Counted from the stretch's first letter, positions 36,844 through 47,983 are shown. The stretch: 64,000 nucleotides of DNA from Pseudomonas sp. URMO17WK12:I2 (GCF_003253735.1 NZ_QKYW01000003.1:124001-188000); one strand, 5' to 3'. Translations and numbers: made by a program. The notes: generated by a model from the letters alone, not told the origin.

Positions 36844-38061
36844 TCAGGCAGGTATCGCTGCCAGGTCGATGCCGAGCACCTTCAGGTATCCGGCGACACC
36901 GTTGTCCGTCGAGTAATTCTGGGCGGTGATCGCCGCCTGCTGTCTGAGGGGCTGAAAGCGATCAGGCTGCGTTAGGGCCAGCAGGGCCTTTTCGGCGATT
37001 TGTCCGCTGTCGAAGAAGTCCACTAGTACGCCGTTATGCCCATCCTGGATTACCTCACGTACTGGCGCGGTGTCTGAGCCGATGATCAGGCAGCCGCTGG
37101 CCATCGCCTCCAGCAGTGACCAGGACAGCACGAAAGGGTAGGTGAGGTAGATATGAGTGGCGGAGACCTGCAGTACCCGCTTGTAGGTGGAGTAGGGCAG
37201 CTTGCCGAGAAAGTGTACGCGCGACCTGTCGAAAGAGTTTTCCGCCAGTAGTTTGCTGCGCCAGTTGGTAGCGTCCTTCGGCCGGCTGCCGTAACTGACA
37301 TCGTCACCGCCAACCACCACGACCTGGCAGCTCGGATGCGTCTCGAGAATAGTCGGCAAGGCGCGCATGAAACTGTGGAAGCCCCTGTAGGGCTCAAGGT
37401 TGCGCGCCACATAAGTCACGATAGGCTGCCCAGCCTTCAGCACTTGGCCTGTTGGTAGCTCCAGTGTGGCCTCGGGATCGTAGCCAAGGCCGGCCAGGTC
37501 GATGCCCTCGTGGATCACCTGAATTCCATCACGATAGGCGGCGGGATGCAGGCTGCGCTGCCAATGTGTCGGGGTAATGGCCTGGTCGCAGTTTTCCAGG
37601 TTGAGCAGGTGCAGGGCGTTGCGGGTGCGGATGCTCGCGGCGCCATTGGCGTCGAAGGGAAACTCAGGGTCGAACCCGGCATCCGCGCCACGGGCCTGAT
37701 AGTAGTACTCGCAGAAGTGAATCAATCGCGCCGAAGGAAAGGCCTCCTTGACGAACAGGCTTTCCCCCCAGCCAGGGTGAGCGATCACTACGTCCGGCTG
37801 ATAGCCCTTGGCCTTGAGGTCCAGCAGCAGGCGTAGCACCTGCTGGCCGTGCAGCACGCCGTCTTCAAAGCTGCGTACGTAAGGGTGTGTCTGCGGGCTC
37901 GCTTTACGATGGGGGGTGTAGCGCAGCAACTTTACGCCCGGCAGCCCGGGAGCCTGTTCTCGCCCGATGGCTAGAACCTCGGTGTCGGCCCGACGGGCAA
38001 GATTCAAGGCGATATGGCGGAATTGACCAGGAAAATTCTGGTGTATGAAAAGCACGCGCAT
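36844..38061 (-). CDS. Glycosyltransferase family 4 (GT-B fold)
   Basis: 405 residues from the ATG at 38061, the start of the conserved MRVLFIHQNFPGQF, with AAGGAG upstream. The frame remains open to 38313 but that part is not conserved. The N-terminal acceptor-side Rossmann domain includes VVIAHPGWGESLFVKE. The C-terminal nucleotide-sugar domain has VTYVARNLEPYRGF, VVVGGDDVSYG and the EX7E-like YPFVLSWSLLEAMASGCLIIGSD...VREVI. No membrane segment, so cytoplasmic or peripheral. Substrate unknown. It is 109 bases upstream of the second RTX gene in the same direction, so a role in modifying or co-assembling with the RTX surface layer is possible but inferred. Confidence 0.9.
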   Translation of the reverse strand: MRVLFIHQNFPGQFRHIALNLARRADTEVLAIGREQAPGLPGVKLLRYTPHRKASPQTHPYVRSFEDGVLHGQQVLRLLLDLKAKGYQPDVVIAHPGWGESLFVKEAFPSARLIHFCEYYYQARGADAGFDPEFPFDANGAASIRTRNALHLLNLENCDQAITPTHWQRSLHPAAYRDGIQVIHEGIDLAGLGYDPEATLELPTGQVLKAGQPIVTYVARNLEPYRGFHSFMRALPTILETHPSCQVVVVGGDDVSYGSRPKDATNWRSKLLAENSFDRSRVHFLGKLPYSTYKRVLQVSATHIYLTYPFVLSWSLLEAMASGCLIIGSDTAPVREVIQDGHNGVLVDFFDSGQIAEKALLALTQPDRFQPLRQQAAITAQNYSTDNGVAGYLKVLGIDLAAIPA

Positions 38062-38508
38062 CCAGCAGCACTCCTTGGCAATTCTGGCATTTCCATATGG
38101 TCCAGCAGCACCTTCACAGGGTGGCATTGCGCCAGTGGCCAAGCATGAACTCAGTTCGAGATAGAGGGAAGAGGTGGGTGTGACGGATCTCACTATTTGA
38201 TGACGGACAGTTGTGGGAACAAAGTGGCCGTCCATGACGAGGTAACGGAGAGCGATAAAAAGCGTCGCTTGCAACCATAGGCACAGCAAAATGTTGCCCA
38301 GGCGACAGCACATTACAGCCAGCCGTCAGCCGGGCTGGAACGGCCAGGGCATTTGCGGCAAAATCGTTAGCCTTGCAACTAATGGGTTTCGTCTCTACCC
38401 GAGATGTGCCCGCAATAAGGGTTCGCGCCATAAGGGCGAACGACGTTTCCCTCTATCCATCGGGATTCCCTCTCTCAACTCCGTTTTAGTGATGTGGTAT
38501 TTCCTTCG
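38062..38508. other. Glycosyltransferase-brnQ divergent spacer
   Basis: 447 bases with no open frame I believe. A GTTCGC/GCGAAC hairpin at 38421-38441 has no U-tract. Promoters for both flanking genes must lie here, but no match is good enough to name. Confidence 0.5.
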
Positions 38509-39822
38509 ATGACTTCTCTGAAAAGCCAGGATGTGCTCGCCCTGGGGTTTATGACTTTTGCCCTGTTCGTCGGGGCCGGCAACATCATTTTTCCGCCTAT
38601 CGTCGGCCTGCAGGCCGGGCCCCATGTCTGGCTGGCTGCGCTGGGTTTCCTGATCACCGCCGTGGGGCTGCCGGTCATCACTCTGGTCGCACTGGCCAAG
38701 GTCGGTGGCGCCATGGATGCGCTAAGCACTCCCATCGGGCGCGCGGCTGGTGTGGTGCTGGGTGTGGTCTGCTACCTGGCGGTCGGTCCGCTGTTCGCCA
38801 CACCGCGCACTGCCACGGTGTCGTTCGAGGTGGGCCTGGCGCCGTTGACCGGTGAAAGCCCGCTGGCCCTGTTCATCTACAGCCTGGTGTATTTCGCCAT
38901 CGTGCTGGGCGTGTCGCTCTATCCGGGGCGTCTGCTGGACACGGTCGGCCGCGTGCTCGGGCCGATGAAGATTCTCGCCCTGCTGATCCTCGGTGGCACG
39001 GCATTCGTGCTGACGCCCGATGGCGTGGGTTCGGCGACCGCGGCCTATGAGGCTGCGCCATTCTCCCAGGGCTTCATCAATGGTTACCTGACCATGGATA
39101 CCCTGGGCGCGCTGGTGTTCGGCATCGTGATCGTCAACGCCATTCGCTCGCGCGGCGTTACCTCGCCGCAGCTGATCACCCGTTACGCGATCATCGCCGG
39201 GCTGATTGCCGGCGTCGGCCTGGCGCTGGTGTACATCAGCCTGTTCCGCCTCGGTGCCGGTAGCCACAGCATCGCCGAGGGCGCCACCAACGGCGCGGCC
39301 GTGCTGCACGCCTATGTGCAGCACACCTTCGGCGGTCTGGGCAGCGGCTTCCTGGCGGTGCTGATTTCCCTGGCGTGCCTGGTCACCGCCGTCGGCCTGA
39401 CCTGCGCCTGCGCCGAGTACTTCAGCCGCCTGGTGCCGCTGTCCTACCGCAGCCTGGTGATCATTCTGGCGGCATTTTCGTTGTTGGTATCGAACCTGGG
39501 CCTGACCAAGCTGATCCAGATCTCGGTGCCGGTACTGACGGCGATCTACCCGCCGTGCATCGTGCTGATCGCCCTGAGCTTCTGCTGGGGGCTATGGCAC
39601 GCGGCGGCCCGCGTCGTTGGCCCGGTGATGCTGGTAGCGACGCTGTTCGGTATCGTCGATGGCCTGAAAACCGCGGGGCTGGAGGGCTGGCTACCCGGCT
39701 GGCTGACCAGCTTGCCACTGGCCGAGCAGGGCCTGGCGTGGCTGCTGCCGTCGGCGCTGATGCTCGCACTTGCCAGCGGCTACGACTGGCTGCGTGGTAA
39801 GCCGCAGCACGCGATGGCCTAA
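38509..39822 (+). CDS. brnQ: Branched-chain amino acid:cation symporter (LIVCS family)
   Basis: 437 residues from the ATG at 38509 (an in-frame GTG at 38494 is less likely). Twelve predicted membrane helices. The family signature [19 protein letters not shown] is at the N-terminus. Imports Leu, Ile and Val with Na+ (BraB in P. aeruginosa). Position after the suc genes and before the DUF599 gene matches braB there. The accessory island separates it from sucD in this genome. Confidence 0.95.
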   Translation: MTSLKSQDVLALGFMTFALFVGAGNIIFPPIVGLQAGPHVWLAALGFLITAVGLPVITLVALAKVGGAMDALSTPIGRAAGVVLGVVCYLAVGPLFATPRTATVSFEVGLAPLTGESPLALFIYSLVYFAIVLGVSLYPGRLLDTVGRVLGPMKILALLILGGTAFVLTPDGVGSATAAYEAAPFSQGFINGYLTMDTLGALVFGIVIVNAIRSRGVTSPQLITRYAIIAGLIAGVGLALVYISLFRLGAGSHSIAEGATNGAAVLHAYVQHTFGGLGSGFLAVLISLACLVTAVGLTCACAEYFSRLVPLSYRSLVIILAAFSLLVSNLGLTKLIQISVPVLTAIYPPCIVLIALSFCWGLWHAAARVVGPVMLVATLFGIVDGLKTAGLEGWLPGWLTSLPLAEQGLAWLLPSALMLALASGYDWLRGKPQHAMA

Positions 39823-39839
39823 GCCTTGATGCAGTCATG

Positions 39840-39866
39840 AAAGCCGCTCTCTGGAGCGGCTTTTTA
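39840..39866 (+). terminator. Intrinsic terminator of brnQ
   Basis: AAGCCGCTC (39841-39849) pairs with GAGCGGCTT (39854-39862) around TCTG, followed by a T-tract. Confidence 0.88.
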
Positions 39867-39966
39867 TTGCCTGGCGTGGCTATAATCCGCGGGTCTGCCG
39901 CTGACTCCTACTGATTGAAGAAGTGGGCGCGATCACTGGCAGGCCCCCGCACTACAAGGAATTTGC

Positions 39967-40701
39967 ATGTCCATCAGCCAAGACTATCTCCACCACCTGA
40001 TTGCCGCCTGTTGGTTTGTCCTGTGCTGGGCGGGCTACACCCGTTACGCCCATGCCAAGGGCCGCACCACACCCTGCCTGGCCAGCGTGTTGCACCTGTA
40101 TCGCGAGGACTGGATGCGCCGCATGCTGCTGCGCGAGAACCGTATCGCCGATGCTAACGTGATCGGCAATCTCGAACGTAACGCCTCGTTTTTCGCCTCC
40201 AGTACGCTGATCATTCTGGCCGGTATCCTCACCGTGCTCGGCGCGTCGGATCGCGCCGTGTCGCTGCTCGCCGACCTGCCGTTCGTGCAGTCGGCCAGCC
40301 GCGGCATGTCGGAGGTCAAGTTGTTGTGCCTGGGTGTGGTATTCGTCTACGCCTTCTTCACCTTCAGCTGGTGCATGCGCCAGTACAACTTCGCTGCCGT
40401 GCTGGTGGGTTCGGCACCGATGATCGGCGAGCGGCATGTCACCGAGCAGGAGCGCAAGGCCTTCGCCGAGCGCACTGCGCGGGTCATCTCGATGGCCGCC
40501 AACCAGTTCAACTACGGCCTGCGCGCCTATTATTTCGGCATGGCGACCCTGGCGTGGTTCATCAACCCCTGGTTCTTCATGCTGGTCAGCACCGGCGTGG
40601 TGGTGGTGTTGTATCGCCGGGAATTTCACTCCGATGTACTGGAGGTGATGGTTTACACACAAACGCCGACGTTTGAGCCGGCCAAGGAGAAGAGCGAGTG
40701 A
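39967..40701 (+). CDS. DUF599 family membrane protein
   Basis: 244 residues. Four or so membrane helices (about 8-25, 75-93, 115-135 and 190-215), with basic loops and the segment WMRRMLLRENRIADANVIGNLERNASFFASS (given in part) typical of DUF599. The family has no assigned function. Its end overlaps the next gene start (GTGA), indicating coupling with the MAPEG protein. Confidence 0.88.
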   Translation: MSISQDYLHHLIAACWFVLCWAGYTRYAHAKGRTTPCLASVLHLYREDWMRRMLLRENRIADANVIGNLERNASFFASSTLIILAGILTVLGASDRAVSLLADLPFVQSASRGMSEVKLLCLGVVFVYAFFTFSWCMRQYNFAAVLVGSAPMIGERHVTEQERKAFAERTARVISMAANQFNYGLRAYYFGMATLAWFINPWFFMLVSTGVVVVLYRREFHSDVLEVMVYTQTPTFEPAKEKSE

Positions 40702-41090
40702 GCATTCCATTCTGGTGCATCTTCATCAGCGCGTTGCTGATCTTTATCGCCAAGGCGCCGTTGGCCAAGGCAATGAAGCAAGAGGGTGGGCAGTACGACA
40801 ATCATCATCCGCGTGCCCAACAGGCACGCCTGACCGGTTTCGGTGCACGGGCGCTCGCCGCTCACCAGAACAGCTTCGAAGCCTTCCCGCTGTTTGCAGT
40901 GGCCGTGCTGATGGCACACGTTACCCAGAGCAGCGGTTGGCTGGTCGACTGGTTAGCCGTGATCTTCGTGATCGCGCGAGTGCTGTATCTGGTTTTCTAC
41001 TGGGCCGACCTGCACTGGCAGCGCAGTGTGGTATGGGCAGTAGGGATGGGCTGTACGCTGTTGCTGATGCTTACACCAGCGATGCGTTGA
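40698..41090 (+). CDS. MAPEG family membrane protein
   Basis: 130 residues from a GTG start inside the end of the DUF599 gene. Four membrane helices. The MAPEG core RALAAHQNSFEAFPLFAVAV and the following R-V-LYL-FYWADL pattern are clear. The family includes glutathione-dependent and eicosanoid-metabolising enzymes. In bacteria the function is mostly unknown. Confidence 0.9.
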   Translation: MSIPFWCIFISALLIFIAKAPLAKAMKQEGGQYDNHHPRAQQARLTGFGARALAAHQNSFEAFPLFAVAVLMAHVTQSSGWLVDWLAVIFVIARVLYLVFYWADLHWQRSVVWAVGMGCTLLLMLTPAMR

Positions 41091-41121
41091 GGCAGGAGAA
41101 GTAGCGGGGGAAGTAGGAGGG

Positions 41122-41149
41122 CGTTACCCGCAGCAGGCTGCGGGTAACG
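41122..41149. terminator. Hairpin between convergent MAPEG and lipoprotein genes
   Basis: A perfect 12-base stem, CGTTACCCGCAG / CTGCGGGTAACG, with a CAGG loop. It lacks U-tracts on either side, but its position between two convergent genes suggests a terminator. Confidence 0.55.
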
Positions 41150-41162
41150 TGAAGATGTCAGC

Positions 41163-41456
41163 TTACTGCTGCTTCGGTGCAGCAGGCGCGGCTGGATCTG
41201 CAGGGGCTGCAGGCTCGGCCGGGGCGGTGGCTGGTGGGGTTTGAGCGTCTTCCTGTTGCTCTTTGGCAGCCTCTTGAGCAGCCTCTGCTTCTTTCTGTGC
41301 CGCTTCGTTGCTTTCTTTAGCAGCGTCGTTCATCGACTCTTGAGCTTCAGTGCGGGATTCCTGAGCATCTTGAGCTTTGTTTTCGGAAGGCTTGTCACAG
41401 GCCGCAAGGCCCAGCGTGGCAGCCAGCATGAAGGCGTAAGCGACTGATTTTTGCAT
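41163..41456 (-). CDS. Small Ala/Glu-rich lipoprotein (unknown)
   Basis: 97 residues from the ATG at 41456, with AAGGAG upstream. The signal sequence ends in a lipobox LAAC, so it should be lipidated at the Cys near residue 20. The middle is a highly charged helical repeat rich in AQE, AAK and EAA (likely a coiled coil). The tail is Pro/Ala-rich (PAEPAAPADPAAP). Resembles small envelope lipoproteins of the Lpp/OprI kind in build, but I see no family match. Convergent with the MAPEG gene. Confidence 0.8.
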   Translation of the reverse strand: MQKSVAYAFMLAATLGLAACDKPSENKAQDAQESRTEAQESMNDAAKESNEAAQKEAEAAQEAAKEQQEDAQTPPATAPAEPAAPADPAAPAAPKQQ

Positions 41457-41710
41457 GGTGGTGTTTCTCCTTAGGGTGAATGCCATTACGGTTTTTCGAG
41501 GCGCCAAAGGCGGGATAAGTTCACTGACTTTGTATCAATGCGCTTTTTTGTCCCATTCAAGCCCGTGAAAGCACCAATTCAGGGCCTGTCACGAAAAAGC
41601 GAAAAGGCTCGACGCGTCGATGGAATGCCCACGCCGTGATGATTATCGTGGCGCCTTTTGTGCGGTTGACTGTGCTCGGTCGACACCTGCTACTGATCTA
41701 AGGAAATCCA

Positions 41711-42952
41711 ATGGATGCGTTGTTGATCCTGGCCGGCCTGCTGCTGATCCTCGTCGGCCTGGTGCTGTTGGTGATGCGCGGCTTCGCCACCAGCCTGCTG
41801 TGGGGCTGGGCATGCCTGCTGCCACCCCTGACGCTGCTGTTCATCGTACGGCACTGGCGCCGTGCCAAGCAGGCGTTGGGCTGCTGCGCCCTGGGCATGA
41901 TTCCCTTGATCGTCGGGCTGGCGGTGATGGCGGGGCAGGATCCGCAACGCCTGGAAGCCATCATCGGCCTGCAGTGGCTGCAGCCCGAGCAGCCGGCATC
42001 CGGTGAGTTGGACATTCAGCTGCATGGCCAGCTCAATGGCGAGCCCTTCGCGCCGCAGGAAGGTGAGCTCATCGATGGTGTGCTCAGCCTGCGCGAGGGC
42101 CAGGATTTCTTCGCGCGTCGCGAACTGAGCATTCGCGGCCTGCCGGTTGGCGCCGATGGCTTGCGGCTGGATGTGCTGCCCGATGATCCGGGGCAATTGC
42201 CGGAAATCGAACTGAGCTGGTTGCTGCCCGATCAGGATCTGCCCGAGGCCCGTCAGCTCAAGGGCGGTTACACCTTGCACCTGGATCTGCGTCCCGAAGA
42301 GCCGAACCACCTGGTGGGCGAGTTCCACCTGGTGTTGCCGGCGCAATTCCAGACCACTCTGACCGGCAAGGTCGAGCTGTTCCGCAATGGCCTGCGTTAC
42401 CAGCAGGGCAAGCTGGACCGCACGGTCGATTCGCGCGATACCCTCAGCTACCTGATAACCGACTACCTGCAGCGGCGCTTCGCCACCCGTGACGTCCAGC
42501 TCGCGCCGCTACCGCTGCACGACGTGACCACCGGCAGCCTGGCGCTCGACGTGCAGGCGCGGGTGGGTGGCCAGGAGCAGCGTTTACCCGTGCGCCTGAG
42601 CAAGCATCCGCAGCTTGGCTGGCGGATCGACGATGATCGTTTCCCCGAACTGTCCAGAAAGGATGATTCTGCTCCGAGCGCCGCTGCCGCCAAGCCTGTG
42701 GTGAGCCCGCCGCCAACGCAGCCCGATGCCCGCCCGGAGCTGACCCTGGCGCGCCTGATCGCTGAACCGGCGCGCTACGTCAACCAGTCCATGCGCCTGT
42801 TCAGCGAGAAGGGCAGCGCGGTTCAGGGCCAGTTCGCCGGCATCGACGAGCAGGGGCAACTGGTGCTGCGCCAGCGTCTGAATGGCTCGGGCGAGGCGCG
42901 CTTTACCATTGCGCCGGCAGATGTCGTGCATGTGGAACGCATCGACGAGTGA
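41711..42952 (+). CDS. Membrane-anchored hypothetical protein
   Basis: 413 residues, AAGGA site before the ATG. Three hydrophobic segments lie in the first 75 residues (LLILAGLLLILVGLVLLVM-like helix, then LLWGWACLLPPLTLLFI, then a third), followed by a large soluble beta-rich region of about 250 residues (LDIQLHGQLNGEP; TLHLDLRPEEPNHLVGEFHL). A Pro/Ser/Ala linker near 330 leads to a C-terminal small-barrel-like segment (ARYVNQSMRLFSEKGSAVQG). I recognise no family. It precedes htpG by about 80 bases in the same direction. A conserved hypothetical gene precedes htpG in P. aeruginosa too. Confidence 0.82.
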   Translation: MDALLILAGLLLILVGLVLLVMRGFATSLLWGWACLLPPLTLLFIVRHWRRAKQALGCCALGMIPLIVGLAVMAGQDPQRLEAIIGLQWLQPEQPASGELDIQLHGQLNGEPFAPQEGELIDGVLSLREGQDFFARRELSIRGLPVGADGLRLDVLPDDPGQLPEIELSWLLPDQDLPEARQLKGGYTLHLDLRPEEPNHLVGEFHLVLPAQFQTTLTGKVELFRNGLRYQQGKLDRTVDSRDTLSYLITDYLQRRFATRDVQLAPLPLHDVTTGSLALDVQARVGGQEQRLPVRLSKHPQLGWRIDDDRFPELSRKDDSAPSAAAAKPVVSPPPTQPDARPELTLARLIAEPARYVNQSMRLFSEKGSAVQGQFAGIDEQGQLVLRQRLNGSGEARFTIAPADVVHVERIDE

Positions 42953-43033
42953 CTTGAATTTTTCCGCGCCGCCCCCACCTGATAGGTCATCCGCCGTACC
43001 GCGGCTTAGCCATCAATGTGGAGTTAGATGACC

Positions 43034-44938
43034 ATGAGTGTGGAAACTCAAAAAGAAACCCTGGGCTTCCAGACCGAGGTAAAGCAGCTGCTGCACCTCA
43101 TGATTCACTCGCTGTATTCCAACAAGGAAATCTTCCTGCGCGAGTTGATCTCCAACGCCTCCGACGCCGTCGACAAGCTGCGTTTCGAGGCGCTGGCCAA
43201 GCCTGAGCTGCTCGAAGGTGGCTCCGATCTGAAAATCCGTGTGAGCTTCGACAAGGACGCCAAGACCGTCACCCTCGAAGACAACGGCATCGGCATGAGC
43301 CGCGAAGAAACCATCGCGCACCTGGGCACCATCGCCAAGTCCGGCACTGCCGACTTCCTGAAGAACCTCTCCGGCGACCAGAAGAAGGACTCGAGCCTGA
43401 TCGGTCAATTCGGCGTGGGCTTCTATTCGGCGTTCATCGTCGCCGACAAGGTCGAGGTGTTCACCCGTCGCGCTGGTCTGTCGGCTGGCGAAGGCGTGCA
43501 CTGGGCGTCCAAAGGCGAGGGCGACTTCGAGATCGCTACCGTCGAGAAGGCCGAGCGCGGCACCCGCATCGTGCTGCACCTGAAAAGCGGTGAAGAAGAG
43601 TTCGCCGATGGCTGGCGCCTGCGCAACGTCATCAAGAAGTACTCCGACCATATCGGCCTGCCGATCGAGCTGCCGAAGGAATTCCACGGCGAGGAGAAGG
43701 ACAAGCCCGCGGAGCCCGAGTGGGAAGTGGTCAACCGCGCCAGCGCGCTGTGGACGCGCCCGCGTACCGAGGTTACCGACGAGCAGTACCAGGAGTTCTA
43801 CAAACACGTCTCCCATGACTTCGACAACCCGCTGAGCTGGAGCCACAACAAGGTCGAAGGCAAGCTGGAATACACCTCGCTGCTGTACGTACCCGGCCGT
43901 GCGCCGTTCGACCTGTACCAGCGTGAAGCGCCGCGTGGCCTGAAGCTGTACGTGCAGCGCGTGTTCATCATGGACCAGGCCGACGAGTTCCTGCCGCTGT
44001 ACCTGCGCTTCATCAAGGGTGTGGTCGACTCCAACGACCTGTCGCTGAACGTCTCGCGCGAGATCCTGCAGAAGGATCCGGTGATCGACTCCATGAAGTC
44101 GGCGCTGACCAAGCGCGTGCTCGACATGCTGGAGAAACTGGCCAAGAACGAGCCCGAGCAGTACAAGACGTTCTGGAAGAACTTCGGCCAGGTGCTCAAG
44201 GAAGGCCCGGCGGAAGACTTCGCCAACAAGGAGAAGATCGCCGGCCTGTTGCGTTTCGCCTCGACCACCGAAGGCGAGGGCGAGCAGGTGGTTTCCCTGG
44301 GCGACTACGTCAGCCGCCTGAAGGAAGGCCAGGACAAGATCTACTTCCTCACCGGTGAATCCTACGCGCAGGTCAAGAACAGCCCGCACCTGGAAGTCTT
44401 CCGCAAGAAAGGCATCGAAGTGCTGCTGCTCACCGACCGCATCGACGAGTGGCTGATGAGCTACCTGACCGAGTTCGACGGCAAGAGCTTCGTCGACGTG
44501 GCCCGCGGTGACCTGGATCTGGGTTCCCTGGACTCGGAAGAGGACAAGAAAGCCCAGGAAGAAGTCGCCAAGAGCAAGGAAGGCTTGGTCGAGCGCCTGA
44601 AAACCGCGCTGGGCGAGCAGGTCGCGGAAGTACGCGTGTCCCACCGCCTGACCGACTCGCCAGCGATCCTGGCCATCGGTGAACAGGACCTGGGCCTGCA
44701 AATGCGCCAGATCCTCGAGGCCAGCGGGCAGAAGGTGCCGGATTCGAAGCCGATCTTCGAATTCAACCCGAACCACCCGCTGATCGAGAAGCTGGATGCC
44801 GAACCGGACGAGGATCGCTTTGGCGACCTGTCGCACATCCTCTTCGACCAGGCCGCACTGGCTGCAGGCGACAGCCTGAAAGACCCGGCTGCCTACGTGC
44901 AGCGCCTGAACAAGCTGTTGGTCGAGCTCTCCGCCTGA
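43034..44938 (+). CDS. htpG: Molecular chaperone HtpG (Hsp90 family)
   Basis: 634 residues from the ATG at 43034, giving the family start [13 protein letters not shown]. An ATG at 43028 is also in frame. Cytosolic ATP-dependent chaperone. N-terminal GHKL ATPase with N-box [23 protein letters not shown] and [11 protein letters not shown]. The middle domain contains the catalytic Arg region ([15 protein letters not shown]). The C-terminal dimerisation domain ends in NKLLVELSA. Full length. Confidence 0.98.
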   Translation: MSVETQKETLGFQTEVKQLLHLMIHSLYSNKEIFLRELISNASDAVDKLRFEALAKPELLEGGSDLKIRVSFDKDAKTVTLEDNGIGMSREETIAHLGTIAKSGTADFLKNLSGDQKKDSSLIGQFGVGFYSAFIVADKVEVFTRRAGLSAGEGVHWASKGEGDFEIATVEKAERGTRIVLHLKSGEEEFADGWRLRNVIKKYSDHIGLPIELPKEFHGEEKDKPAEPEWEVVNRASALWTRPRTEVTDEQYQEFYKHVSHDFDNPLSWSHNKVEGKLEYTSLLYVPGRAPFDLYQREAPRGLKLYVQRVFIMDQADEFLPLYLRFIKGVVDSNDLSLNVSREILQKDPVIDSMKSALTKRVLDMLEKLAKNEPEQYKTFWKNFGQVLKEGPAEDFANKEKIAGLLRFASTTEGEGEQVVSLGDYVSRLKEGQDKIYFLTGESYAQVKNSPHLEVFRKKGIEVLLLTDRIDEWLMSYLTEFDGKSFVDVARGDLDLGSLDSEEDKKAQEEVAKSKEGLVERLKTALGEQVAEVRVSHRLTDSPAILAIGEQDLGLQMRQILEASGQKVPDSKPIFEFNPNHPLIEKLDAEPDEDRFGDLSHILFDQAALAAGDSLKDPAAYVQRLNKLLVELSA

Positions 44939-44944
44939 GAACCT

Positions 44945-45070
44945 GGTTACGACTAGCTGCGCGTCGGCCCTGCGGCGTTGAAAACAGGCTCGGAATGCTC
45001 ATGTACAAAAGTACACTCCGCTTCCTCGCCTGTTTTCGCCTTGCAGGTCTCTAGCTCGCAAGGTCGTAAA
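44945..45070. repeat. Large imperfect palindrome downstream of htpG
   Basis: The outer arms TTACGAC and GTCGTAA, the inner arms CTGCGGCGTTGAAAACAGGC and GCCTGTTTTCGCCTTGCAG, and the centre GTAC-AAAA-GTAC together form one long imperfect inverted repeat. I recall similar sequences as dispersed intergenic repeats in Pseudomonas, but cannot name the family. Confidence 0.6.
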
Positions 45071-45098
45071 CACGTTCTAGCGGTTAGCCGCAACTTAG

Positions 45099-45125
45099 AA
45101 CGCCGCTCAATCGAGCGGCGTTTTT
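45099..45125 (+). terminator. Intrinsic terminator downstream of htpG
   Basis: AACGCCGCTC (45099-45108) pairs with GAGCGGCGTT (45113-45122) around AATC, then a T-tract. Confidence 0.88.
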
Positions 45126-45147
45126 GTATCTGGAAGCCTGAGATTCG

Positions 45148-45214
45148 GTAGCCCGGGCGCGCGCAGCGACACCCGGGAAAATCACCTGGGTATCGCGATG
45201 ATCAACCCAGGCTA
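45148..45214. repeat. Dispersed intergenic repeat (GTAGCCCGGGC...CAACCCAGGCTA type)
   Basis: GTAGCCCGGGC...ACCCGGG is followed by CCTGGGT...ACCCAGG, that is, two nested inverted-repeat units. The pattern resembles Pseudomonas short interspersed repeats. Assignment is by recollection of the pattern. Confidence 0.5.
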
Positions 45215-45274
45215 AGCCGACAGGCTCGATGCCATATGAGTGTGCATGAGATGCCGTGAGGCGCGATGCAAAAA

Positions 45275-45343
45275 TGTGGGAGCGGCTTTAGCCGCGATCA
45301 GTCTCGAGATCGCCGATAGCATCGCGGCTAAAGCCGCTCCCAC
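45275..45343. repeat. Inverted REP pair (BIME-like)
   Basis: GTGGGAGCGGCTTTAGCCGC at 45276-45295, extending to 45298, is repeated as its inverse at 45321-45343 with a short spacer. This is the classical Pseudomonas REP arrangement. A degenerate third copy (GTGGGAGTGCGC...) starts near 45400. Confidence 0.8.
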
Positions 45344-45550
45344 GAAACCCGCGCCCGGCGCTCTAAAGGCTTACTACAGAGCTGATGAGAGATTGCGAAT
45401 GTGGGAGTGCGCCATGCGCGCGAAAAATCGCGGCCATGGATTAGGCGTCCCCGCTCGCTCCCATAGGGAAGTCTGATATCGGCTATCGCCAAGGTCCGCA
45501 GGTTGCAACCGATATCGGCACGGCCTGCGAAGCTAACTTCCGCACACATG

Positions 45551-45584
45551 AAAAAGCCCCGCCATCCAGGGGATGACGGGGCTT
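45551..45584 (-). terminator. Intrinsic terminator of ybiT
   Basis: AAGCCCCG and CGGGGCTT form the stem with inner ATCC/GGAT. A5 on the left reads as a U-tract for the leftward ybiT transcript. Confidence 0.85.
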
Positions 45585-45606
45585 CTGGTAACGCCGGCTC
45601 AGCCGA

Positions 45607-47193
<1,587 letters not shown>

Positions 47194-47564
47194 AGGTGTT
47201 ACCTATCAATAAGTTATGAGCGCTTTTGCCGAACCGGGAGCGATTTCGAGCTTATCCACCTCACCCCGATATGAGGGCGAGTTGAGCCGTTGCGCAAAGG
47301 TTTGCAGCAGCATGCGTACGAATGACCGAGCTGCTGGGTATATAGAGGCGGGGTTACAAGCCTGATATCGCGCATATTGTCGCATAGCTGTGCCGGCAGT
47401 TGTATGGCGGCCTGTGATCCTTGTCGTCGCAGCGCTCGGTTCGTCAGTGGCAGACCGCTGCACGGCGCGCATCCATGCAAAGCGCCGTTCGGCCGAAAAC
47501 GCAAAAACTTTCCTGAATCCCTGTCGCAGAGCCCCTGTCACTACTTGCAGACGCGGTATTCCCC
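47194..47564. other. ybiT upstream spacer
   Basis: 371 bases. I find no convincing gene, promoter or hairpin. Open frames on both strands here are short and unconserved-looking. Confidence 0.4.
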
Positions 47565-47852
47565 ATGCATGTCGATGAGGTGACAGTAGTGAGATGCTTT
47601 ATCTGTGGCGACGACGCTTGGTTGATTTCCAAAACCGGTACCTATGCGGCGTGTGACTGTCGCACCTGTGGCTTGTATCGGGTCGAAGGCGGTTGGATCC
47701 AGGGTGTTGCAACCCCGCTGCCAGCCGAGGACTTTCGAGCCTTCCTGCAATTGCAACGCGAGGAAAGCCCGGACGATACCCCGGTGATCAGCCGCGAATC
47801 CGCCAGGTCATTGTTGGCGCTGAGTCAGCTCAGTACCTCTCAGGCGATTTGA
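47565..47852 (+). CDS. Small putative zinc-ribbon protein (hypothetical)
   Basis: 95 residues from the ATG at 47565. A later GTG giving the start RCFICGDD is possible because GAGG lies just before it. Two CxxC pairs (CFIC and, about 20 residues on, CRTC, with an extra Cys in ACDC) suggest one bound zinc. The remainder is hydrophilic with a helical C-terminus. No family recognised. Confidence 0.6.
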   Translation: MHVDEVTVVRCFICGDDAWLISKTGTYAACDCRTCGLYRVEGGWIQGVATPLPAEDFRAFLQLQREESPDDTPVISRESARSLLALSQLSTSQAI

Positions 47853-47983
47853 CCCCTTTGTTTCGCTGCGCCTACAACGACACGGCAGCTCCAGACCGGG
47901 CTTCAAGTCGAGGGCGCCCGGAACTTATGGCGCGCCAGGCGTCTACAGTGCTGGGATTCTCCCTTATCGGAAGGAACATCGAG

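Noticed and set aside
15586-38508. Integrase, transposase or tRNA attachment site as the cause of the RTX island
   Set aside because: None of these is present in the spacers or at the borders; recombination through the flanks is the better explanation.
43013-44836. 607-codon open frame opposite htpG
   Set aside because: A shadow of htpG caused by codon bias.
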